Shown here: piece after piece, positions 37,192-46,256 of the stretch
How the letters are laid out: the number at the start of each line of letters is the position of its first letter
How positions within the stretch are numbered: position 1 is the first letter of the stretch
From: Pseudorhodobacter antarcticus
Lineage (GTDB): Bacteria > Pseudomonadota > Alphaproteobacteria > Rhodobacterales > Rhodobacteraceae
DNA: 64,000 bases
NCBI GenBank assembly: GCA_945860375.1
Contig: CAMAQR010000014.1
Span: 14,066 to 78,065 of the forward strand
Direction of reading: 5' to 3'
Notes under the pieces: model-generated
Databases searched by the model: none
What the model saw: the letters and a program-made list of their open reading frames with translations, nothing else
What the model was told of the DNA's origin: nothing
Program-made: the position numbers and the translations under genes

Positions 37192-37224
37192 TTATGTCCA
37201 GAGGCGCGGGGCAAATAGTACCAG
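37192..37224 (-). promoter_or_regulatory. Two TauR-like direct repeats upstream of tpa
   Basis: On the minus strand CTGGTACTAT (37224-37215) and CTGGACATAA (37201-37192) are direct repeats 23 bases apart, 81 to 113 bases before the tpa start. They match 7 and 9 positions of CTGGACYTAA, recalled as the TauR half-site of R. capsulatus. Position and pairing fit an activator site. Confidence 0.5.
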
Positions 37225-37345
37225 ATCGGCACGCTGCCCTCAACAGCAGCGGAAAATCGGCCGAAGGGCCAGCGACGACACCGCCGCCATCAGTCACGCA
37301 AACGGCTGGGGCACCCCGATTATTGCGCGCTGCGCACCAAGACGG

Positions 37346-38164
37346 TCAAGCCACCAACCGCAAGCTTCCGTAGCGTTTGGCGATGGCGCTGATGTTCAGC
37401 GTTTCTTGCAATTCATCTTCGTCATAGCCCAACTGGATCGACAAATCCAAGACAGCCCGGATCAGGCTCTGATTGTCAATCTGAATGGGTTCCACCAAAG
37501 CCCGATGTGCCCGGTCCACGGCCACGGACGACAAGGACGCAACCGGTCGATTCAGGATCACCGATGCCAACTCCTGCAATTTTGAATCTTCGGACTGATA
37601 CAAATCCTCAAACCGGAACACCCCACGGGAGGATGGCAGGCCGGAGTAATCCAGCAAGAAGCGGTTCAATTCCAGCCAGTGATACAAACATCTTTCATAG
37701 GGCGAAAACCCGGCGTAGCTGTCGCGGAACTCGGGGTAGGCCAGATGGGGATCAGAGCCGAAAATAACGACTTTGCTGACAAAGCTGTCGCCCACATGCT
37801 GGCCATGCGACAGCAATGACGCGGCGGTGTGAAATGGATTGCGCACCAGATGCACAAATTCAAACTTCCCCGCAAAGCGGTTGTTCAGATAGGGCAACCA
37901 AGCATAAGTGGGCCAGCCCACATCAATTTAGCGGGCTCCAGTAGCAACTGCGTTTTCAACCTGTACGAATTTGCGCTGTATTTTGACATTGGCCCCGAGC
38001 ACCTTGTGAAACGCGCGCGCATTGCGAAAGACCTTGCGAGGCATGTAATTGGAACCGATCGGCTCGTGTTCGACGATGCACTCTGGTGCCAAATCTTTCA
38101 GCGACTTTGCCAGATACTGTGTGGAACAACGTCCAGTAGACATCACGAAGAATGCTTTTGACAT
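37346..38164 (-). pseudogene. Sulfotransferase-like gene with one in-frame stop
   Basis: Codons 1-78 from the ATG at 38164 read MSKAFFVMSTGRCSTQYLAK and onward, with a 5'-phosphosulfate-loop-like STGRCSTQYLAKSL. Codon 79 is TAA (37930-37928). The same frame then continues without interruption for 194 codons (IDVGWPTYAWLPYLNN..., HLVRNPFHTAASLLSHGQ) to the TAG at 37346. The LVRNP segment resembles the 3'-phosphate-binding region of sulfotransferases. A single base change would restore a protein of about 272 residues. AAAGG precedes the ATG. It lies upstream of tpa on the same strand; its substrate is unknown. Confidence 0.75.
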
Positions 38165-38357
38165 GTGTTTGCCTTTTGCACGCTCAAACTGTTGTTTCTT
38201 TTTATGAAACAATACGTTTGCGGCGAACTTTAGGCAAAGGTATTGTATTTCACACTTGAAGTCCGCCGAACGCCGCGACGGATCAAGTAGACCTTGACGC
38301 AGGGGCACAGGGCTGTCTCCAATCCCGTCAGCCGCATTTTGCCAAACAGGACCACCG
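38165..38357. promoter_or_regulatory. Divergent promoter region, sulfotransferase relic / Rieske gene
   Basis: This 193-base gap is more AT-rich than its neighbours. It holds a 7-bp inverted repeat, TTGTTTC (38192-38198) and GAAACAA (38206-38212), near the sulfotransferase start. No clear sigma-70 boxes stand out. Confidence 0.35.
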
Positions 38358-39485
38358 ATGACCAAGCACATGACACCTGCCGCAGAACTGCGTGCCAACA
38401 CATCCGTGCCGTTCAATCAGGCCCATGCGATGCCAAAATCGGTCTACACCAGCCCGGAGTTTCTGGCGCAAGAGCAAAAGCACATCTTCGCGGATGACTG
38501 GTTGTCGGCGGGTCGCGCCGATGCGTTGCCGAACCCCGGCGACTATCTGACCATGGAAATCGCCGGAGAGCCGATCATCGTGCTGCGCGACCGCGACGGC
38601 GCGTTGCGCGCCATGTCGAACGTCTGTCGTCACCGCATGTCGACCCTGCTGAAAGGGCGTGGCAACACCAAATCCATTGTCTGCCCGTATCATGCCTGGA
38701 CCTACAATCTGGACGGCTCCTTGCGCGGTGCACCCGCGATGACGCTGAACGAGGGGTTTTGCAAGGATCAGATCGCCCTGCCGAAAATCAGGTGTCAGGA
38801 GTGGCTGGGCTGGATCATGGTGTCGATGAACCCCGATGCGCCGGACCCTTACGAACAGTTGAAGGATGTCGAAAATCTGGTCGGCTATCTGGATATGGCG
38901 TCCTACCGCGAGACCTTCCGTGAGACATTCCGCTGGGCCACCAACTGGAAGGTTCTGGCCGAGAATTTCATGGAATCCTATCACCTGCCTGTCTGCCATG
39001 CGGGCACCATTGGCGGCACGGTGGACCTTTTGAAGATGACCTGCCCTGAAGGCAGCCCGGCCTTCAACTATCACTATATCTACAAGAACGACACCATTCC
39101 GCTGTCGTTGGCCCACCCCGAAAACACCCGGCTGACCGGGGATCAGCGCCGCATCACCTGGCTGTTGTCGGTGTATCCTGCGTTGCTGATCACGCTGACG
39201 CCCGGCTATTTCTGGTATCTGTGCCTGACCCCGGACGGCCCCGGCCATGTCAATGTGCTGTTCGGTGGTGGCATGGCAGCAGATTGGTGCGAAGACCCCA
39301 AGGCCGCCGATTATCTGACCACAATCAAGGCCTTGTTGGATGACGTGAACATCGAGGACAAGGAATGTGTTGAAAAGGTCTATGCCGGGATCAGCGCTGG
39401 CCTGTCTTCCCCCGGCCCATTGTCGCATTTGGAGCGCCCAAACTTTGAGTTCGCGCAATATATCTCCAGCCGCATCCCGTCATGA
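38358..39485 (+). CDS. Rieske-type oxygenase alpha subunit
   Basis: A non-haem iron oxygenase of 375 residues. The Rieske 2Fe-2S site is CRHRMSTLLKG...CPYHAW, and the mononuclear iron site is in ENFMESYHLPVCH. The family includes aromatic-ring dioxygenases and enzymes that demethylate quaternary amines such as glycine betaine, carnitine and choline derivatives. No reductase gene lies next to it. AGGA precedes the ATG. It overlaps the following nitrilase-family gene by four bases, so the two products probably act in one pathway, on a substrate I cannot name. Confidence 0.87.
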   Translation: MTKHMTPAAELRANTSVPFNQAHAMPKSVYTSPEFLAQEQKHIFADDWLSAGRADALPNPGDYLTMEIAGEPIIVLRDRDGALRAMSNVCRHRMSTLLKGRGNTKSIVCPYHAWTYNLDGSLRGAPAMTLNEGFCKDQIALPKIRCQEWLGWIMVSMNPDAPDPYEQLKDVENLVGYLDMASYRETFRETFRWATNWKVLAENFMESYHLPVCHAGTIGGTVDLLKMTCPEGSPAFNYHYIYKNDTIPLSLAHPENTRLTGDQRRITWLLSVYPALLITLTPGYFWYLCLTPDGPGHVNVLFGGGMAADWCEDPKAADYLTTIKALLDDVNIEDKECVEKVYAGISAGLSSPGPLSHLERPNFEFAQYISSRIPS

Positions 39486-40249
39486 AGCTGGCACTGTGGC
39501 AAGGACCATCGCCCGAGGGTGACGAAGCTGCGGCCTTAGCGACGATAGAACGCGCGTTAACGGCGGCGGGTGCGATGGGGGCGGCCTGTCTGGTGCTGCC
39601 AGAGGTCTACCTGCCGGGCTACAATCAGCCCGACATTGCCTTGCGCGCGCTGCCTTTTGACACCGCCCACCACAGGGTGGCGCATCTCTGCCAGAACGCG
39701 GGCTGCGGGCTGGTTCTGGGCTATGCAGAACAGGACGGCGACAAGGTTTACAACGCTGCAATGGCCCTCGATGCCCGGGGTGCGATTATCGCGCAATACC
39801 GCAAGATTCAACTTTACGGTCCACGCGAACGGGCCATCTTCACCCCCGGTGCCGCCTATGTCACCTTCGATCTGGCCGGGCAAAAGGCGGCGCTGCTGAT
39901 CTGCTATGATATTGAATTTGCCCCGCATGTGGCCGCTCTGGCTGCCAGCGGCGTGACGATCATTCTGGTGCCTACGGCCAATATGCTGCCCTTCACCCAT
40001 GTTGCGCGCCACACCGTGCCTGCAATGGCCGCGAACCACGGCGTCACCATCGTTTACGCCAATTACTGCGGGGTTGAGGGCGATCTGACCTATGTCGGCG
40101 GCAGCCTGATCGCAGGCCCGCATGGTGAGGTGCTGGCACAAGCGGGTGACGGCCCTGCCCTGCTGATTGCCGAAATCCCCAAGATTGACCCGGCCCGCGT
40201 GACCACTCAGGGCACCGATTTTCGCGCGGTTCAGCCCCCGATCACCTGA
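39482..40249 (+). CDS. Nitrilase-superfamily carbon-nitrogen hydrolase
   Basis: A hydrolase of 255 residues with the Glu-Lys-Cys triad: E in LPEVYLPGYN, K in YRKIQLYGPRE and C in LLICYDIEFAPHV. These enzymes cut amides, carbamates or nitriles. It overlaps the Rieske oxygenase gene by four bases (ATGA). The length is short but normal for the amidase branches. The natural substrate is unknown. Confidence 0.88.
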   Translation: MKLALWQGPSPEGDEAAALATIERALTAAGAMGAACLVLPEVYLPGYNQPDIALRALPFDTAHHRVAHLCQNAGCGLVLGYAEQDGDKVYNAAMALDARGAIIAQYRKIQLYGPRERAIFTPGAAYVTFDLAGQKAALLICYDIEFAPHVAALAASGVTIILVPTANMLPFTHVARHTVPAMAANHGVTIVYANYCGVEGDLTYVGGSLIAGPHGEVLAQAGDGPALLIAEIPKIDPARVTTQGTDFRAVQPPIT

Positions 40250-40678
40250 TCAGCAACCGCACCCGATTGCAGCATATCGGCCAGTGTCAGTGTTCTCATG
40301 ATCAGCAGACAAGACCAGAAAACATCGGCAAAAACCTTGCGAATGCGGCAGGTTATTGCACCGGCGCCGTCTTCGCAGCGCTGATCGGCGCGGCGCGACA
40401 AGCAGGGTAGCGGCGCAATTGGCCCGTCGATCACCCGCGACAATCCAGAGATGGAAACCTCACCCGGCGGTTTGATCAGTTGATCCCCCCGCGCGCCCCC
40501 GCGTGGACAGGATGATGCCCGCGTTGCGCAGTTTTAGCACAATGTGCCCCAAAAACCGTTGTGGCGCGCCTGATCGCTTGGCGATGCCTTCGATGGTCAA
40601 TGCCTCTGGCGCATTCTTTGCCCTTGCGGCCAACAGCAACAGCGCCTTCAGCGCGTATTTCGTTTTCTGCGTGACCAT
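40231..40678 (-). pseudogene. Rrf2-family regulator, frameshifted
   Basis: The first part from the ATG at 40678 is a typical Rrf2 winged helix (MVTQKTKYALKALLLLAARA, then SGAPQRFLGHIVLKLRNAGI and STRGRAGG). The frame then stops at 40460. The expected continuation lies in the next frame: GDQLIKPPGEVSISGLSRVI, then DGPIAPLPCLS and the cysteine-bearing tail RCED...TCRIRKVFADVFW. The shift falls in a run of six G (minus strand) at about 40487-40492. Either the gene is dead or the run was misread. It converges on the nitrilase gene. Confidence 0.75.
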
Positions 40679-41195
40679 GCCCAAGACCCAGCCGCGACGG
40701 GGTACAGAATCAACGGCTGGATGCAGCCCGGCACGAGGGGAATGTTGCCAAGGCCGATCCTGTTTCTGCCGGCTTTTCTGCTGAAGAAAGGACGGGATCT
40801 TGGCGGCGAAGGGCAAATCCAGATCATTCCCCCACATAGACTTGGAAAAGCCCTCTGATTTCTTGCCTTTCGCCGCCAGTGGCCGTAAACACGACATAGT
40901 TGATAGATTAATTAGTATAATATGAATCCCAGAACCAGAACCTCAAAGCACCATTCCTCCCGACGCCAGACAAAGGATGCCCGGTTGACCACGCCTGCCC
41001 ACCCCCCGCGCGCCATTGGGCCGATGATACTGTTCGTTGTTGTGTATCTGGCGACACTTGCGGTCATCTTTGCGCCCGAAGGCAGCCTCTCCAGCCGCGC
41101 GCCCACCGATCTTGTGACCAGCGCCCGCTAAAGCGATTGGCAGTCTGCACCGCCACGGCTAGGGTCAGGCCACACGCATCAGCCAAAGGCCCGAT
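40679..41195. other. Mostly non-coding stretch with one possible tiny membrane protein
   Basis: About 500 bases without a confident gene. An AT-rich island with TATAAT is at 40916-40921. One small open frame is listed separately. Confidence 0.35.
41024..41131 (+). CDS. Possible 35-residue single-span membrane peptide
   Basis: The frame reads MILFVVVYLATLAVIFAPEG followed by a short polar tail. It is one hydrophobic helix with a basic C-terminus. The same frame is open further upstream to an ATG at 40922. There is no strong ribosome site and no homologue that I recognise, so this may be chance. Confidence 0.2.
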   Translation: MILFVVVYLATLAVIFAPEGSLSSRAPTDLVTSAR

Positions 41196-42320
41196 ATGAC
41201 CGCCGACACGATCCACGGCTTCACCGATCCGCGCTTTGCCGCAGTGCGCGAAGCCTTTGCCAGCACATTCACCGAGTGGCTGGAATTGGGCGGCGCGGTG
41301 GCGGTGGTGCTGGATGGCCGCCCCGTGGTCGATCTGTGGGGCGGCACCGCCAACGAAGCCGGGCAACCTTGGGCGCGTGACACTGTGGTCAATGTCTGGT
41401 CCACCACCAAGGCAGTTGCGGCGCTGGCGCTGGCGATGCTGGCCGACCGGGGGCGGTTGGACATGACCCGTCCGGTGGCGGACTATTGGCCCGCCTTTGC
41501 CGCGCGTGGCAAAGGCGCGATCACCATGGATCAGGCGCTGTCGCATCAGGCGGGGCTGGACGGTCTGGCGGGGCCGATGGCCTTGGCCGAGGCCTGTGAT
41601 CCAGCGGTCTTTGCCGCAGCATTGGCTCGTATGGCCCCCCTTTGGCAACCGGGCAGCCGAATGGTCTACCACGCCTTCACCTATGGGGCGCTCGCGGCCG
41701 AACCTTTGCGTCAAATCGACGGGCGCAGCATCGGGCGCTTTATCGCCGAAGAAATCGCCAGTCCGATGAACCTGCAATTCTACCTTGGCCTGCCCGCAGA
41801 CCAAGACCACCGCGCGGCAGAGATGGTGGAAGGCACAGGCGCGTCAGACTGGCTGGAGTTCCTGCGCAACAGCCCTTACCCCCATTCGGCGCTGTATCCC
41901 GCGATCCCTGCGACCGCCCCCAATACCCGCGCTTGGCGCGCCGCCGAGATTGCGGGCGCGGGCGGCCACTCCGATGCAGCGTCCCTGGCCAGGCTGTTTG
42001 GCGGGTTGGCCAACGGGTCGTCGTCGCTGATCTCGCCTTCAGGGTTGGCGGCGGCGCTGGTGCCGCGCTTTGACGGTCTGGACGCCTTGAACCAGCTGCC
42101 CGTGCGATATGCGGCTGGCTTTCGCCTGAACGACACGGCTTATGGCACCCGCGCCTCGCCCGACAGTTACGGACATTGCGGCTGGGGCGGCTCTTGCGCC
42201 TTTGCCGATCCTGCAGCGGGTCTGGGGTTTTCCTTTGTCACCCGCAACATGCTGGGGTTTGCCGATGGCATAGACCCGCGCCGCAATCGGCTGGTGAACG
42301 CGGTTTACGACGCGCTATAG
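41196..42320 (+). CDS. Beta-lactamase-fold serine hydrolase/esterase
   Basis: A class C-like hydrolase of 374 residues. The nucleophile motif SxxK is STTK (VNVWSTTKAVAAL), the tyrosine motif is in MVYHAFTYG, and GHCGWGGS near the C-terminus replaces the KTG box, as in EstB-type esterases. No signal peptide is seen, so it is probably cytoplasmic. It converges with the hybrid gene on the other strand, overlapping it by six bases. The substrate is unknown. Confidence 0.83.
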   Translation: MTADTIHGFTDPRFAAVREAFASTFTEWLELGGAVAVVLDGRPVVDLWGGTANEAGQPWARDTVVNVWSTTKAVAALALAMLADRGRLDMTRPVADYWPAFAARGKGAITMDQALSHQAGLDGLAGPMALAEACDPAVFAAALARMAPLWQPGSRMVYHAFTYGALAAEPLRQIDGRSIGRFIAEEIASPMNLQFYLGLPADQDHRAAEMVEGTGASDWLEFLRNSPYPHSALYPAIPATAPNTRAWRAAEIAGAGGHSDAASLARLFGGLANGSSSLISPSGLAAALVPRFDGLDALNQLPVRYAAGFRLNDTAYGTRASPDSYGHCGWGGSCAFADPAAGLGFSFVTRNMLGFADGIDPRRNRLVNAVYDAL

Positions 42321-43283
42321 CGGCGCTGTATCGGCCACAATGCGGCCATCCTCCAGCGTCACGATGCGGTCGGCCAGTTCCAGAATCCGGTTGTCATGCG
42401 TGACCATGACGGTGGTGGTGCCCCGCGCAGCACCCAGCTTTTTCAGCATTTCCACCAACACCATCCCGCTTTCACGGTCCAATGCGGCGGTCGGTTCATC
42501 GGCAAAGACCACATCCGGGTTGCCCACCAATGCCCACGCCACCGCAACCCGCTGCTTTTGTCCGCCCGAGAGGTTGCCGGGCAGATACTGCAGACTGTCC
42601 GCCAACCCCACAAGGCCCAGCACATGCCGCGCCGCGCGCTCGTGCAGCGCCGCATCCAGATTGCGCCGCGCCACGATCACATCGGGCTGCGCGTCCACGG
42701 CGGCGCTGGCAAAGCGGGCCAGTGTGGCCGAGGCATTTTGCACCGCCAAAGCGGCCTGACGGTCTGCCGCCGCAATATTGTCCAGCGCGGCTTGGGTGGT
42801 CGCCACATTGGCCTGTGCCAACAGCACCGCATTTTCCAACTGGCCCTGATTGTCCAGCCGCGCCACCACTGCGCCCTGTTCCACCCGGTCGCCAATCGTG
42901 ACTGTAATCTCGGCAATCCGTGCATCGCCAGCCCCATAAGGTGGGGCCACAATCGACACATCGCCGCGCGGCAACAGCCGGGCAAGCCCGACCACATCGC
43001 TGGCCTGCATGGTCACAACCATTTCCTGCGGCAGCACGATTTCAGGCGGCAAAGCAATGGGCGCGGTCGACCCGGCACCCGGCTGCAACCCGGTCAGCGC
43101 GTAGAACTTCTGCAACGCCAGTGGTTGAAAATACATCCCCATCACCGCGCCCGTGAACATCAGCGCCGGGATCAACAGCACCAGCAAATAGCGGCGCCGG
43201 AACGTCCACCGCGCCCTACCCACCGGCGGGCTTGCACGCTGTACAACGTCCAAGGGCAGATCAGGGTCTTTTGTGGGGGACAC
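42315..43283 (-). CDS. Hybrid gene: membrane-fusion protein N-half joined to ABC ATPase C-half
   Basis: The 322-residue frame is made of two unrelated halves. Residues 1 to about 207 are the start of an HlyD/DevB-type membrane-fusion protein: one membrane helix near 32-50, a lipoyl-like stretch (VTIGDRVEQGAVVARLDNQG) and the beginning of a coiled coil. From about 212 on it is the end of a DevA/MacB-type ATPase: LSGGQ 238-242, Walker B DVVFADEP 257-264 and switch H296. Walker A and the fusion protein's C-terminal half are missing, as is the permease gene normally present. An in-frame deletion of a three-gene exporter explains this. The product is unlikely to hydrolyse ATP. The start codon is GTG. 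Confidence 0.8.
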   Translation of the reverse strand: MSPTKDPDLPLDVVQRASPPVGRARWTFRRRYLLVLLIPALMFTGAVMGMYFQPLALQKFYALTGLQPGAGSTAPIALPPEIVLPQEMVVTMQASDVVGLARLLPRGDVSIVAPPYGAGDARIAEITVTIGDRVEQGAVVARLDNQGQLENAVLLAQANVATTQAALDNIAAADRQAALAVQNASATLARFASAAVDAQPDVIVARRNLDAALHERAARHVLGLVGLADSLQYLPGNLSGGQKQRVAVAWALVGNPDVVFADEPTAALDRESGMVLVEMLKKLGAARGTTTVMVTHDNRILELADRIVTLEDGRIVADTAPL

Positions 43284-43412
43284 GGGGCGGCTCCGATCAT
43301 GGGATGATATCGCACCAGCGGACCATCAAGCGCTTTGCGATCTGCCAGAAGTCATATCGCAAAATTCGCACATATCCGCGTCACTCCGGCGCGGTCAAAC
43401 CATGACCTTGGC

Positions 43413-44942
43413 TCAGGGCTTGGTCAGGGTGGTCGCCGCCCCTGCCTGCACCGCTTGCCAATCCGACACCGCGCCATCCGGCCAGATCACCCGCGCTTCG
43501 GCTGTCTTGGCCTCACCCAAGCCGAAATGCACTGGCCCCAGCATGCCACTGCCATGACCGCCGCCGATGGTCACTTCGTGGCGTTGCAGCAGACCGCCCG
43601 CACGCAATTCCACCCAAGCACCAATGGCCATCGGGTTCGGCGCGGGTTGCACCAGTTCAATTTTCGCCCAGTTCCCCGCCGGGCCCATATTGCGCCAAAG
43701 TTGCGCCGGGGCGTTGCGGTTCACCACCACCAGATCAAGCAAGCCATCGCCGTTGAAATCCGCCACCGCCGCCCCGCGAGAGACGGCCATCGAGGCCACT
43801 CCAGCCCTGTCCCCTGCTTCGACAAAGACGCCATCCGCGCCTTGCAGCAGCAGGTTGTTGGGGTCTGCCATGGCAAAATCGGGCATTTCCCAAACATTGC
43901 CCTTGGCGACGAACAGATCAGACCGCCCATCATTGTTCACATCGGCAAATTGCGCATGCCAGCCGGTTGAGGGCCGCAGATCGCCCCCGGTATACGGCCG
44001 GTGCGCCGTCACGCCCTTGGCGAAGGCGACGTCGGCGTATTTCGGCTTGGCCCCCGGTTGCGGTGTGGCCAGCGTTTGCAGCTTACTGTCGGCCATCGAG
44101 GTCAGGAAGAATTCAGGGTAGCCATCGGCGTTCATGTCGGCGCTGGCGATGCCCATGCCCCAGATGCGCAGGCGCTGCCAGCCCTCGGCCTCGGTGTAAA
44201 GGCGCGGCGGCTGGCCGGGGTCGATGTGCCACATCTGCTCTTGCCCACCTTTGTAATACTCGCGGTCGTTGGACACCCGCAGGCTGGGCTGGCCTGAATT
44301 GTTCCAATCGGTGAACAGCAAGGACAGGCTACAATGGCTCGGGCTTAGGGCGATGGGGGCGGCGTATCTGGCATTTTCAGGGCGATACAGATGGTTATCG
44401 GTGCAATTGCCCCAAGGGAAGGCCTCTTGGCTGCGGTCAACATAGGTGCCGATGGCCAGCGTCGGCCATGGCGCCCCATCCTCCCACATCGCGGAAAAGG
44501 CGGTGGACCAAGCATCGCCGCCGTCAAAGCCCCAGGCCTCATTGGCGCGTTCAAAGCGGCAATTGCCCAATCCGCGCATCAGCAGGTCTTCGCCCACCCG
44601 CAGCAGCACCAGATCGGTGACGCCGTCGCTGTCAATATCAAGGGGATAGGCCCCGGTGACGGCGGTTTGCTCCAGCCCGCTGATCTGCGCGCTAAAGGCC
44701 AAAGCCTGCGCCGTACTGTCATTGCGCAAAAAGCTGGCCGGATGAATGCCGCCCGCCAGCAGCATCTCGGGCAGCGCGTCGCCGTTGCAATCAAAGGTTG
44801 CGACGCCGCCACCAACCATATATTCCCACTCTCCCGCGAAACTGTGGGTCAGGCCCGCCGAAGCCGTCTCTTCGACAAACTGCGGTACGGTCTGAGCGGC
44901 GGCGGGGCTGGCGAGCAAGGCCAGCAGCAAGAGCCGCATCAT
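43413..44942 (-). CDS. CRTAC1-family FG-GAP/VCBS repeat protein, exported
   Basis: A secreted protein of 509 residues. It starts with a signal peptide (MMRLLLLALLASPAAAQ) and contains several FG-GAP calcium-binding repeat motifs such as DCNGDALPEM, DIDSDGVTDLV, DMNADGYPEFF, DVNNDGRSDLF and DFNGDGLLDLV, which predict a beta-propeller. The C-terminus resembles the UnbV/ASPIC domain (RVIWPDGAVSDWQ). The start overlaps the haloperoxidase-like gene by four bases (ATGATG). Function is unknown; pairing with a haloperoxidase-fold protein suggests a joint extracytoplasmic role. Confidence 0.82.
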   Translation of the reverse strand: MMRLLLLALLASPAAAQTVPQFVEETASAGLTHSFAGEWEYMVGGGVATFDCNGDALPEMLLAGGIHPASFLRNDSTAQALAFSAQISGLEQTAVTGAYPLDIDSDGVTDLVLLRVGEDLLMRGLGNCRFERANEAWGFDGGDAWSTAFSAMWEDGAPWPTLAIGTYVDRSQEAFPWGNCTDNHLYRPENARYAAPIALSPSHCSLSLLFTDWNNSGQPSLRVSNDREYYKGGQEQMWHIDPGQPPRLYTEAEGWQRLRIWGMGIASADMNADGYPEFFLTSMADSKLQTLATPQPGAKPKYADVAFAKGVTAHRPYTGGDLRPSTGWHAQFADVNNDGRSDLFVAKGNVWEMPDFAMADPNNLLLQGADGVFVEAGDRAGVASMAVSRGAAVADFNGDGLLDLVVVNRNAPAQLWRNMGPAGNWAKIELVQPAPNPMAIGAWVELRAGGLLQRHEVTIGGGHGSGMLGPVHFGLGEAKTAEARVIWPDGAVSDWQAVQAGAATTLTKP

Positions 44943-46246
44943 AGCGTTGTCAACCTGTTCACATAGGCCCCGATGCAATTACCCTGCGCCAACCCGTTCT
45001 GATTGGCGCTGCGAAAGTGGATGCCGCCGAACTGCCGCGAGCTGGCAGCCTCTTGCGCGGCGGTGTGGAAATCCGGGAAATCGCGGGCGGGGATACCGTC
45101 ATCGACATGGGTCGAATCTGTAAAGGCGAAATTCTGACCAAACACCGCCGTCAACACCGTCGCCGCTGCTCCCGATTGCGTCGAATGGCCCGAAGGGTAT
45201 TCCGGGAACGGTGGCGTGATCAGCAGCGTCTCCCATTTGGGGTCGATCACCCGGCGAATATAGGTGATCGGGCGCAGCAGATCATGGGCGAATTTTTGCT
45301 GCCAGCAGCCGATGAACGCGTCTGCCAACCCCACCCCGAGCCGCATCAGCGCATCCGCGGCACGGGTGGCATCCAGTTGATCCCGATCAATGATATCCAG
45401 CACGATCGACACCCAGTGACCGGGCGGCGTGGGCGACAGCATCGGGTCATCAGACCAGAACCGCGCGATGCGCTTTTGTTCATCGGTCAGGGTTTTGGAG
45501 GTTTGATAAACCTCCATCGCCTCGGCGTAAAACGCCGAAGCCGGATCTTCGCTGTAGGCGGGCGGCGGTGGCACGGCACAACTGTCGCCTGCGGGCATCA
45601 CAAAGGGGCGGTTGTTGCCCCAGTTTGGCAACAGCGGCATCTGCTGCTGGCGGATCAGGCTGGTGGGCACCCAATGCGCAGGGCCGTCGGTCAGGGCGTA
45701 TTCATAGGGAAAGCCCATGTTTTCCACAACCGCGCCCCCATCGTCCATCGACCAGGCGATGATATGCGCGGCAATGGCGCGGCCGTGGGCAGCACTGCTT
45801 TCAGCCACATCTGCAGGTACACCGGCGCTGGCCTTGGCCAGCTGCCGCGCCATCGCCTGCATCGCGCGCTGACCCGTGGGTCCGGTATTGCCAAAGAAGA
45901 ACGCCACCGCAACCGTCATCGCCGCGTTCATCATCGTCGTGGCATCATAGGCCAGCACCGGATCAACGGTTGGCGGCGGAGTCAGCGCATTCAACTGCCC
46001 CGCCAAGCTGTGCAGCTTGGCGTCCGTTGCCGCCATCACAAGGTAGGCCGTCACGCCCAGATACCCAAAGGCGCGGCTGGCCACGGGTGGTGAATAGGTG
46101 GCGGTGTGGCGCACCAATTCCAGCACCAACCGATACCAATTGGTCAGAACCGGCGCTGGACCCGCTGCGGCCATCGCAGGCGCAACAGGCAAGAAAGTTG
46201 CGACAACGGTCGCAGTCATCAATCCCAAAACCTTGCGCCTTTGCAT
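44939..46246 (-). CDS. Vanadium-dependent haloperoxidase-like protein (PAP2 fold)
   Basis: An exported protein of 435 residues, with signal MQRRKVLGLMTATVVATFLP ending APAMAA. The C-terminal half has the three vanadate/phosphate-binding elements of the family: K and R in KFAHDLLRPITYIR, SGH in YPSGHSTQSG, and R and H in the SSRQFGGIHFRSAN stretch. Either halide oxidation or phosphatase activity is possible. The start at 46246 has AGGGGA overlapping the xylA stop codon, only ten bases after xylA, so it is probably translated from the xylose message. It overlaps the CRTAC1-like gene. Confidence 0.82.
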   Translation of the reverse strand: MQRRKVLGLMTATVVATFLPVAPAMAAAGPAPVLTNWYRLVLELVRHTATYSPPVASRAFGYLGVTAYLVMAATDAKLHSLAGQLNALTPPPTVDPVLAYDATTMMNAAMTVAVAFFFGNTGPTGQRAMQAMARQLAKASAGVPADVAESSAAHGRAIAAHIIAWSMDDGGAVVENMGFPYEYALTDGPAHWVPTSLIRQQQMPLLPNWGNNRPFVMPAGDSCAVPPPPAYSEDPASAFYAEAMEVYQTSKTLTDEQKRIARFWSDDPMLSPTPPGHWVSIVLDIIDRDQLDATRAADALMRLGVGLADAFIGCWQQKFAHDLLRPITYIRRVIDPKWETLLITPPFPEYPSGHSTQSGAAATVLTAVFGQNFAFTDSTHVDDGIPARDFPDFHTAAQEAASSRQFGGIHFRSANQNGLAQGNCIGAYVNRLTTL

Positions 46247-46256
46247 GACTATTCCC

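Noticed and set aside
35582..37585. A 667-residue plus-strand frame opposite tpa
   Set aside because: It lies antisense to a well-conserved aminotransferase and shows no family motifs; long antisense frames are common in GC-rich DNA.
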